Assembly: GCA_028706695.1 (NCBI GenBank)
Contig: JAQTVU010000220.1
Location: 1 to 5,334, forward strand
Reading direction: 5' to 3'
Source of the DNA: Mycobacterium sp.
GTDB lineage: Bacteria > Actinomycetota > Actinomycetes > Mycobacteriales > Mycobacteriaceae
Length of the DNA stretch: 5,334 bases
The notes beneath the pieces are model-generated. The model was not told the origin of the DNA. It searched no databases and saw only the letters and a list, made by a program, of their open reading frames with translations. How positions within the stretch are numbered: the stretch's first letter is position 1; the number at the start of each line of letters is the position of its first letter. The position numbers were made by a program, and so were the translations under genes. Shown piece after piece: positions 1-5,021 of this stretch.

Positions 1-1617
1 AAGGTCGGCACCGAGGTGAACCGCGATGCGCTGCTGCGGTTGCTCGTCGACGTGCAATACACCCGCAACGACCTGTCCTTCACCCGCGGGTCGTTCCGGG
101 TGCGCGGCGACACGTTGGAGATCATCCCCTCCTACGAGGAGCTGGCCATTCGCGTCGAGTTCTTCGGCGACGAAATCGAGGCGCTGTATTACCTGCATCC
201 GCTGACTGGTGAGGTGATCCGCCAGGTAGATGCGCTGCGGATCTTCCCGGCCACGCATTACGTGGCCGGTCCCGAGCGGATGGCCCACGCGATTTCCACC
301 ATCGAGGAGGAGCTGGCCGAGCGGCTCACCGAGTTGGAGGCCCAAGGCAAGTTGCTCGAGGCGCAGCGGTTGCGGATGCGCACCAACTACGACATCGAGA
401 TGATGCGCCAGGTCGGTTTCTGCTCGGGCATCGAGAATTACTCGCGGCACATCGACGGCCGGCCGGCGGGTTCGGCGCCCGCGACGCTGCTGGACTACTT
501 CCCGGAGGACTTCCTGCTCGTCATCGACGAGTCCCACGTCACGGTGCCGCAGATCGGCGGCATGTACGAGGGTGACATGTCCCGCAAGCGCAACCTGGTC
601 GAGTACGGGTTCCGGCTGCCCTCCGCGGTCGACAACCGGCCGTTGACCTGGGAGGAGTTCGCCAAGCGGATCGGGCAGACGGTGTACCTGTCGGCCACCC
701 CCGGCCCGTACGAGCTCAGCCAATCCGGCGGGGAGTTCGTCGAGCAGGTGATCCGCCCCACCGGCCTGGTGGACCCCAAGGTGGTGGTCAAGCCCACCAA
801 GGGCCAGATCGACGACCTCATCGGCGAGATCCGGGAACGCACCGACGCCGACGAGCGCGTGCTGGTCACCACGCTGACCAAGAAGATGGCCGAGGACCTC
901 ACCGACTACCTGCTGGAGATGGGAATCCGGGTCCGCTACCTGCACTCCGAGGTCGACACCTTGCGCCGGGTGGAGTTGCTGCGCCAACTGCGGCTCGGCG
1001 AGTACGACGTGCTGGTGGGCATCAACCTGCTGCGCGAGGGCCTGGACCTGCCGGAGGTTTCCTTGGTGGCCATCCTGGACGCCGACAAGGAAGGGTTCCT
1101 GCGGTCGTCGCGCAGCTTGATCCAGACCATCGGCCGCGCCGCGCGCAACGTCTCCGGCGAAGTGCACATGTACGCCGACACGATCACCGACTCGATGAGA
1201 GAAGCAATCGACGAAACCGAACGACGGCGGGCGAAGCAGATCGCCTACAACGAGGCCCACGGCGTCGACCCGCAGCCGCTGCGCAAGAAGATCGCCGACA
1301 TCCTCGACCAGGTATACCGCGAGGCCGCCGATACCGAGGCCACGGACGCTGTCCAGGTCGGCGGGTCGGGACGCAACGCGTCCCGCGGCAGGCGGGCCCA
1401 GGGCGCGCCCGGACGGGCGGTCAGCGCGGGTGTGATCGAGGGCCGTGACACCGCCGGCATGCCGCGCGCCGAACTGGCCGACCTGATCAAGGACCTCACC
1501 GAACAGATGATGACCGCCGCGCGTGACCTGCAGTTCGAGCTGGCCGCGCGATTCCGCGACGAGATCGCCGACCTCAAAAAGGAGCTGCGCGGCATGGACG
1601 CGGCGGGCCTCAAGTAG
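1..1617 (+). CDS. uvrB: UvrABC excinuclease subunit B, 5'-truncated by window edge
   Basis: UvrB is delivered by UvrA to damaged DNA, verifies the lesion with its helicase-like motor, and recruits UvrC for incision in nucleotide excision repair. The frame is open from base 1, so the gene enters from outside. About 538 residues are present; mycobacterial UvrB is near 700, so roughly 160 N-terminal residues (Walker A and the damage-probing beta-hairpin) are missing from view. Counting from base 1, the fragment starts near the UvrA-interaction domain (RGSFRVRGDTLEI). It then shows helicase motif II DESH (residues 176-179, nt 526-537), motif III SAT (230-232), motif V around VLVGINLLREGLD, and motif VI QTIGRAARN (375-383, nt 1123-1149). 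A low-complexity Gly/Arg/Ala linker (about 445-485) precedes the C-terminal UVR coiled-coil domain (about 490-529) that contacts UvrC. The linker is typical of mycobacteria. All visible motifs are intact. The identification is very secure. Confidence 0.98.
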   Translation, partial: KVGTEVNRDALLRLLVDVQYTRNDLSFTRGSFRVRGDTLEIIPSYEELAIRVEFFGDEIEALYYLHPLTGEVIRQVDALRIFPATHYVAGPERMAHAISTIEEELAERLTELEAQGKLLEAQRLRMRTNYDIEMMRQVGFCSGIENYSRHIDGRPAGSAPATLLDYFPEDFLLVIDESHVTVPQIGGMYEGDMSRKRNLVEYGFRLPSAVDNRPLTWEEFAKRIGQTVYLSATPGPYELSQSGGEFVEQVIRPTGLVDPKVVVKPTKGQIDDLIGEIRERTDADERVLVTTLTKKMAEDLTDYLLEMGIRVRYLHSEVDTLRRVELLRQLRLGEYDVLVGINLLREGLDLPEVSLVAILDADKEGFLRSSRSLIQTIGRAARNVSGEVHMYADTITDSMREAIDETERRRAKQIAYNEAHGVDPQPLRKKIADILDQVYREAADTEATDAVQVGGSGRNASRGRRAQGAPGRAVSAGVIEGRDTAGMPRAELADLIKDLTEQMMTAARDLQFELAARFRDEIADLKKELRGMDAAGLK

Positions 1618-1641
1618 CCGATCGCCATCTGATGTCACTTG

Positions 1642-1652
1642 CGGGTAACCCG
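1642..1652. repeat. Small palindrome in the uvrB-MFS gap
   Basis: CGGGTAACCCG is an 11-base inverted repeat (CGGG/CCCG arms, TAA centre; CGGGT/ACCCG if counted as 5-base arms) in the 48 bases between the uvrB stop and the transporter start. It could be a weak operator or a weak hairpin behind uvrB. It has no T-tract after it, and arms this short occur often by chance at this GC content. Confidence 0.25.
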
Positions 1653-1658
1653 TACGGT
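1653..1658 (+). promoter_or_regulatory. Candidate -10 element for the MFS gene
   Basis: TACGGT fits the mycobacterial housekeeping -10 pattern TANNNT. It ends seven bases before GTG 1666, so a transcript from it would begin at or one base before the start codon, making a leaderless mRNA. No good -35 hexamer is seen about 17 bases upstream, which is common in mycobacteria. The alternative is that the gene is simply read through from uvrB. This is inference from one short motif. Confidence 0.25.
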
Positions 1659-1665
1659 GGTCGGT

Positions 1666-3102
1666 GTGACAGATACCGCCGGCGCCGCCGGCAGCTGGCG
1701 AGATCTGCTGACCGGCAAGCATTTGAGGACGTCCGTCGTGTTGGCCGGCGGTGTCGCGTTGTACGCCACCAACGAGTTCTTGACCAGCAGCCTGCTGCCG
1801 AACACCATCGCCGAGATCGGCGGCAGCCGCCTGTACGCGTGGGTCACCACGCTGTATCTGGTCGGGTCGGTGGTCGCGGCCACGACAGTCAACCCGTTGC
1901 TGCTGCGCCTGGGGGCGCGGTCCTCGTACCTGATGGGGCTGGCGGTCTTCGCAACGGCCAGCCTGATCTGCGGGGCGGCCCCCAACATGGCGGTCCTGAT
2001 CGGCGGACGCGCCCTGCAGGGCGTGGCCGGCGGGCTGCTGGCCGGCTTGGGCTATGCGGTCATCAACGCCGCCCTGCCGCGATCGCTGTGGACCCGTGGC
2101 TCGGCATTGGTGTCCGCGATGTGGGGCGTCGCCACGGTGGTGGGGCCGGCGACGGGTGGCCTGTTCGCGCAGTTCGGGTTGTGGCGATGGGCGTTTGCCG
2201 CGATGGCGGTGCTCACTGCCCTGATGGCCCTGCTGGTGCCCGTCGCGCTGGCGGCGGCCCAGGTCGAGCCGCACCCCGCGACCCCGGCGATGAAGGTGCC
2301 GGTGTGGTCGCTGCTGCTGGTCGGTGCGGCGGCGCTGGCCGTCAGCGTCGCCGCCATCCCGCGCAACGCCGTCGGTACCTTCGGCCTGCTCGGCCTGGGT
2401 CTGGTGCTGATCGGGCTTTTCGTGGTCGTCGACTGGCGGAAGCACGCCGCCGTGTTGCCGCTCAGCGTCTTCGGCCCCGGACCGTTGAAGTGGATCTACC
2501 TGACCATGGGCGTGCTGATGGGCGCCGCGATGGTCAACACGTACGTGCCGTTTTTCGGTCAGCGTTTGGCGCATCTGACGCCGATCGGGGCGGGGTTTTT
2601 GGGCGCGGCGCTGGCGCTGGGCTGGACGGTCAGCGAGGTCGTCAGCGCATCCCTGGAGAAGCCACGCGCGATCGGCATGATGATCGCGGCTGCCCCGGTG
2701 GTAGTGGCGGCCGGCCTGGCGCTGGGTGCGGTCGCCCGCCGCGCCGACGCCTCCATCCTGACCACCGCGCTGTGGGCGGTGGCGCTGCTGGTCGCCGGCA
2801 TCGGCATCGGGATGGCCTGGCCGCACCTGTCGGTGCGCGCGATGGCCTGCGTCGACGACCCGGCCGAAAGCGGCGCCGCGGCCGCGGCGATCAACACCGT
2901 CCAGCTGATGTCCGCCGCGTTCGGCGCCGGCCTGGCCGGCGTGGTGGTCAACACCGCCAGGGGTGGCGACGCGATGGCGGTCCGCTGGTTGTTCACCGCG
3001 TTCACCGCCCTGGGCATTATCGGGGCGTTCTGCAGCTACAAGGCGGTTTCCGGCACAATCCGCCGCGCGTGTCGCGCGGATCCGGTCGACAGTTTGCGCT
3101 GA
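1666..3102 (+). CDS. MFS transporter, 14-TM DHA2-type, putative drug efflux (Rv1634-like)
   Basis: This is a plasma-membrane secondary transporter, probably a proton-coupled exporter. It resembles M. tuberculosis Rv1634, which has been linked to fluoroquinolone efflux; the substrate here is not known. The protein is 478 residues from GTG 1666. I count about 14 hydrophobic helices, near residues 23-43, 57-77, 88-105, 110-133, 147-169, 172-196, 212-231, 237-256, 275-295, 307-328, 337-357, 365-385, 408-429 and 438-458. Motif B is clear (GGRALQG, 113-119) and motif C is clear (GPATGG, 160-165). Motif A in the loop after helix 2 is degenerate: LLLRLGAR has Leu where the usual Asp sits. Glu37 in helix 1 lies where DHA2 pumps usually carry an acidic residue. 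In-frame alternative starts are TTG 1639 and GTG 1657; GTG 1666 was chosen because it gives the MTDT-type N terminus expected and about the family length (near 470). The gene follows uvrB by 48 bases and could share its transcript. Confidence 0.93.
   Translation: MTDTAGAAGSWRDLLTGKHLRTSVVLAGGVALYATNEFLTSSLLPNTIAEIGGSRLYAWVTTLYLVGSVVAATTVNPLLLRLGARSSYLMGLAVFATASLICGAAPNMAVLIGGRALQGVAGGLLAGLGYAVINAALPRSLWTRGSALVSAMWGVATVVGPATGGLFAQFGLWRWAFAAMAVLTALMALLVPVALAAAQVEPHPATPAMKVPVWSLLLVGAAALAVSVAAIPRNAVGTFGLLGLGLVLIGLFVVVDWRKHAAVLPLSVFGPGPLKWIYLTMGVLMGAAMVNTYVPFFGQRLAHLTPIGAGFLGAALALGWTVSEVVSASLEKPRAIGMMIAAAPVVVAAGLALGAVARRADASILTTALWAVALLVAGIGIGMAWPHLSVRAMACVDDPAESGAAAAAINTVQLMSAAFGAGLAGVVVNTARGGDAMAVRWLFTAFTALGIIGAFCSYKAVSGTIRRACRADPVDSLR
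3058..3081. repeat. Inverted repeat inside the 3' end of the MFS gene
   Basis: ATCCG (3058-3062) pairs with CGGAT (3077-3081), and CGCG (3064-3067) pairs with CGCG (3073-3076), giving a nine-pair GC-rich stem with one bulged C and a five-base loop. It lies inside the coding sequence, about 20 bases before the stop codon and 25 bases before the intergenic hairpin. It may act with that hairpin in termination or mRNA 3'-end protection, or it may only reflect Arg-rich GC coding. Confidence 0.3.
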
Positions 3103-3105
3103 GCC

Positions 3106-3127
3106 GCCGGTCGCGATGCGCACCGGC
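3106..3127. terminator. Bidirectional terminator-like hairpin between convergent genes
   Basis: GCCGGTCGC (3106-3114) pairs with GCG plus ACCGGC (3118-3127), giving nine pairs with a single bulged C at 3121 and a three-base GAT loop. It fills almost the entire 27-base gap between the MFS stop (3100-3102) and the capA stop (3130-3132), where both transcripts would meet. There is no T-run on either side, so it would be a GC-stem terminator of the kind proposed for mycobacteria, not a classical one. The structure is seen in the sequence; its role is inferred from position. Confidence 0.5.
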
Positions 3128-3129
3128 CG

Positions 3130-4704
3130 TCACCGCGTCGACTTGACCACCTGCGAGTAATGAAATTGCCACCGCTCAACGATGCGGAACCCGAGGTAGG
3201 CCGGGAATCGATACGCCGGCGCACGCCCGAACGCGGTTCCCGGCGGCAACGATTGCCCGAGTTGATGGGCGGGCAGCGATTTGTCTTCGTTGGTGATGGT
3301 CCAGATCGTCGTGCATTTGTTGATCTTCGCCGTCGCCAGCCACACCGCCACGTGGCCGTCCCAAAGCGAGCCCGTCTTGGGCCCGTACCCGCCGCGTTCC
3401 ACGTCGACCAGCGACCGGAACGCGGCCGGACGGGTCGCCAGCAGCGCGCGGACCGGCCCCGGTCGCCATCCCACGGTGTTGTCGACCAGCAGGCAGTCCA
3501 CCGGCGCGGCATGCGAGCCGATCAGGTCGGCGACCTGGCTGTAGTCCCAGCCCTCTTTCGCGTACGGCCAACGCTGGACGAAAAGGTAGTTGGGGACCGC
3601 GGCGACCGCCAACAGCAGCGCCACACCGGCGACCGGCCACGGTTTGCGGGCGATCGTCGCCACGCAGACGGCCAGGATGACGGCCGCCGCCGGCGTGGTC
3701 AGAATCAGGTAGCGCGGGTAGTAGGTCGGCTCGCCGAGAGCCGAATAGACCACCACCAGGGCGGTCGGGAGAATCACCCACGCCGCGCACGTCAACAGCA
3801 GGGGCCGCATCCGGCCGGGCGGGGATGGTATGCCGCTCAGCCGCGCCACGACCGCCCCGACGACCAGGACGCCCGCCAGCACGGCGAACGGAACGCTGTG
3901 ATCGAAATACTGCCGCAGGAGAATATCGAAGGCGTAGTGCCAGCTGACCGGGTAGATCCAGTTGACCTGCCACACCTGGCCGTGGGCGAACAAGATGAAC
4001 GGCGTCATGATCCCGACGGCGGCGGCCGACGCGACGGCCCACCACACGATCCGCGATTTGCGGCGCCGTTCCGGTGCCCACAACGGCACCGCGACCGCAT
4101 ACACCGGCACCAGCAGCAGCAGGTTCAGGCTCAGCAGGATGGAACCCATCAGGCCCAGCCCGTAGCCCACCCACAACCGTGGCCGGTGCCGCCGGACGGC
4201 GACGAAAAGCAACACCGTCAGCCAGATCGCCGCGGCGGCGGCGAACGCATAGGAGCGCGCTTCGATGCCGGCCCAGGTGGTGCGCGGCAGGATCGCGAAC
4301 ACGGCGCCCGCACACACGGCCGTCAGGCGCGGGGTGAACTGCCGGGTGAACACGGTGACCCCGGCGGCCGCGGCGCCGATCGCCAAGGAGCTGGGCAGGC
4401 GCGACCAGAATTCGGTGGGCGGGAAGATCGCGAACCAGCCGTGCATCAGCAGGTAGTACAGGCCATGCACGGCGTCGACGTGGCCCAGCAGCCGCCACAG
4501 CTCGGGCAGGGTCCGGCTAGCCGACGCCGAGATGGTCGCGCCCTCGTCGAACCACAGCGACGGCCTGTTGGCCCAGGCCGCACCGAGGGCGGTGGCCGCC
4601 GCGGCGATCGCGCACGGGTCGAGCAACCTGCCGCGCGGGCGGCCGGACGGAGGCTCGTCGTCGACGACGTGCCGGACGCGCTGCTCAAGGGTGTACCCAG
4701 TCAT
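3130..4704 (-). CDS. capA: GT-C family mannosyltransferase, LAM mannose-cap initiating enzyme (Rv1635c/CapA-like)
   Basis: The M. tuberculosis orthologue, Rv1635c, uses polyprenyl-phosphate-mannose on the outer face of the plasma membrane to add the first mannose to the arabinan ends of lipoarabinomannan, starting the caps of ManLAM. From ATG 4704 the protein has 524 residues. After a cytoplasmic N terminus and a first helix (about 31-46), an outer loop carries LWFDEGATISAS with the Asp53-Glu54 pair expected of GT-C catalysis. Other family-like signatures are EARSYA (148-153) and PRYLILTTP (330-338). I count 10-11 membrane helices up to about residue 374, then a soluble, probably periplasmic C-terminal domain (about 375-524) with just two cysteines, Cys404 and Cys464. 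The start is uncertain: GTG 4716 and TTG 4728 are in frame (TTG gives 532 residues), and none has a strong Shine-Dalgarno. ATG 4704 is preferred as the only ATG near the first helix. The gene converges with the MFS gene and diverges from usp. Confidence 0.93.
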   Translation of the reverse strand: MTGYTLEQRVRHVVDDEPPSGRPRGRLLDPCAIAAAATALGAAWANRPSLWFDEGATISASASRTLPELWRLLGHVDAVHGLYYLLMHGWFAIFPPTEFWSRLPSSLAIGAAAAGVTVFTRQFTPRLTAVCAGAVFAILPRTTWAGIEARSYAFAAAAAIWLTVLLFVAVRRHRPRLWVGYGLGLMGSILLSLNLLLLVPVYAVAVPLWAPERRRKSRIVWWAVASAAAVGIMTPFILFAHGQVWQVNWIYPVSWHYAFDILLRQYFDHSVPFAVLAGVLVVGAVVARLSGIPSPPGRMRPLLLTCAAWVILPTALVVVYSALGEPTYYPRYLILTTPAAAVILAVCVATIARKPWPVAGVALLLAVAAVPNYLFVQRWPYAKEGWDYSQVADLIGSHAAPVDCLLVDNTVGWRPGPVRALLATRPAAFRSLVDVERGGYGPKTGSLWDGHVAVWLATAKINKCTTIWTITNEDKSLPAHQLGQSLPPGTAFGRAPAYRFPAYLGFRIVERWQFHYSQVVKSTR

Positions 4705-4714
4705 GACGCATGTC

Positions 4715-4720
4715 ACTGTA
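4715..4720 (-). promoter_or_regulatory. Candidate -10 element for capA
   Basis: Read on the minus strand this is TACAGT, matching TANNNT. Transcription would begin near 4708-4709, about five bases before ATG 4704, so capA mRNA would be almost leaderless. That would explain the missing Shine-Dalgarno and would exclude the GTG 4716 and TTG 4728 starts. No convincing -35 hexamer is seen at 17-18 bases upstream. The call rests on one short motif. Confidence 0.25.
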
Positions 4721-4746
4721 AGGCTCAATTGAAAACCTGCTTACCG

Positions 4747-4780
4747 GGCGGGCGCCCGGCGACCCTGGCTGGCGCCCGCC
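4747..4780. repeat. Strong GC inverted repeat upstream of capA
   Basis: GGCGGGCGCC (4747-4756) is the exact reverse complement of GGCGCCCGCC (4771-4780), with a 14-base spacer, giving a ten-pair all-GC stem. The left arm also takes part in a competing fold, CCGGGCG/CGCCCGG (4744-4750 and 4753-4759). It lies 43 bases upstream of capA ATG 4704 and could be an operator, an RNA hairpin in a longer capA leader, or a barrier to transcripts running out of the usp side. The repeat is certain; the role is not known. Confidence 0.5.
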
Positions 4781-4909
4781 GGTGGGCAGCATGCACCTTC
4801 GGCGCCCATGAATTGCAAAGCGCTCGGCAATGCAACGCTTTCCACATTCGGCATGGCCATCCATTCCATTTGTTGGATGTCGAGCAAGATCGTTCGTGCC
4901 AAGCCTGAC

Positions 4910-4923
4910 CCGGCAACTGCCGG
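4910..4923. repeat. Near-perfect palindrome in usp upstream region
   Basis: CCGGCA and TGCCGG flank a two-base AC centre (14 bases in all). A second overlapping pairing, GCAAC (4913-4917) with GTTGC (4923-4927), uses part of the same bases. The site lies about 55 bases upstream of the candidate usp -10, a possible place for a dimeric regulator. Short GC palindromes are common at this base composition, so support is weak. Confidence 0.3.
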
Positions 4924-4978
4924 TTGCGCCATAGCGTCCTCGGTTGCTGATCTGGTCCTGCGCATTCGGCAAACGCGA

Positions 4979-4984
4979 TACTGT
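4979..4984 (+). promoter_or_regulatory. Candidate -10 element for usp
   Basis: TACTGT fits TANNNT, and the overlapping GATACT (4977-4982) would be an alternative register. Initiation near 4991 would give a leader of about 30 bases containing the GGTTGG/CCAACC stem-loop and the Shine-Dalgarno. No TTGACA-like -35 is present at normal spacing. I did not find a convincing site for an alternative sigma factor. Confidence 0.3.
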
Positions 4985-4988
4985 CTTG

Positions 4989-5004
4989 GGTTGGCCGACC
5001 AACC
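4989..5004 (+). repeat. Stem-loop just upstream of the usp ribosome binding site
   Basis: GGTTGG (4989-4994) and CCAACC (4999-5004) are exact reverse complements around a CCGA tetraloop. The element ends seven bases before the GGGAGGG ribosome binding site. If transcription starts near 4991 it would lie at or very near the 5' end of the mRNA, where such hairpins often protect transcripts; as DNA it is also a 14-of-16 palindrome that could bind a dimeric repressor. Confidence 0.45.
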
Positions 5005-5011
5005 GGAAAAT

Positions 5012-5018
5012 GGGAGGG
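5012..5018 (+). promoter_or_regulatory. Ribosome binding site of usp
   Basis: GGGAGGG contains GGAGG (5013-5017), complementary to the 16S rRNA 3' end, with four bases before ATG 5022. It is the only strong Shine-Dalgarno before a gene in the window and fixes the usp start. The spacing is at the short end of the usual range. Confidence 0.8.
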
Positions 5019-5021
5019 TAA

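Larger units (their letters stand above)
4705..5021. other. Divergent intergenic region between capA and usp
   Basis: About 317 bases separate the two divergent starts and should hold both promoters. The capA side is very GC-rich with a strong hairpin (4747-4780). The middle and the usp side are less GC-rich, with further inverted repeats: CATCCA/TGGATG (4858-4863 and 4874-4879), a CCGGCA/TGCCGG pair (4910-4923), and GGTTGG/CCAACC (4989-5004). Candidate -10 elements are TACAGT on the minus strand (4720-4715) and TACTGT on the plus strand (4979-4984); TAGCGT at 4932-4937 is a weaker alternative. All three minus-strand frames are partly open here, which at this base composition is not good evidence for a gene. 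No RNA gene or transposon end is apparent. Confidence 0.7.

Noticed and set aside
1618..1665. Terminator after uvrB
   Set aside because: The only structure in the 48-base gap is the short palindrome at 1642-1652, with arms of four to five bases, which is too weak to call a terminator.
1632..3146. A 504-codon plus-strand frame overlapping the MFS gene
   Set aside because: The translation is Arg/Gly/Ala-rich and low in complexity, while the other frame over the same bases gives a clear 14-helix transporter with motifs B and C.
3176..4498. A 440-codon minus-strand frame inside capA
   Set aside because: It is a frame-shifted shadow of capA, dominated by Arg, Ala, Gly and Pro and lacking any family motif.
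4751..4807. GGCGCCC repeated at 4751, 4771 and 4801 as a possible direct-repeat operator array
   Set aside because: The core GGCGCC is a common palindrome in GC-rich DNA, also present at 5025; the spacing of 20 and 30 bases is suggestive but too little for a call.
3160..4908. A 582-codon open frame on the plus strand opposite capA
   Set aside because: It is rich in Arg, Gly, Pro, Gln and His with no hydrophobic or domain pattern, and it is wholly antisense to a recognisable membrane enzyme. Long antisense frames are expected at this GC content.
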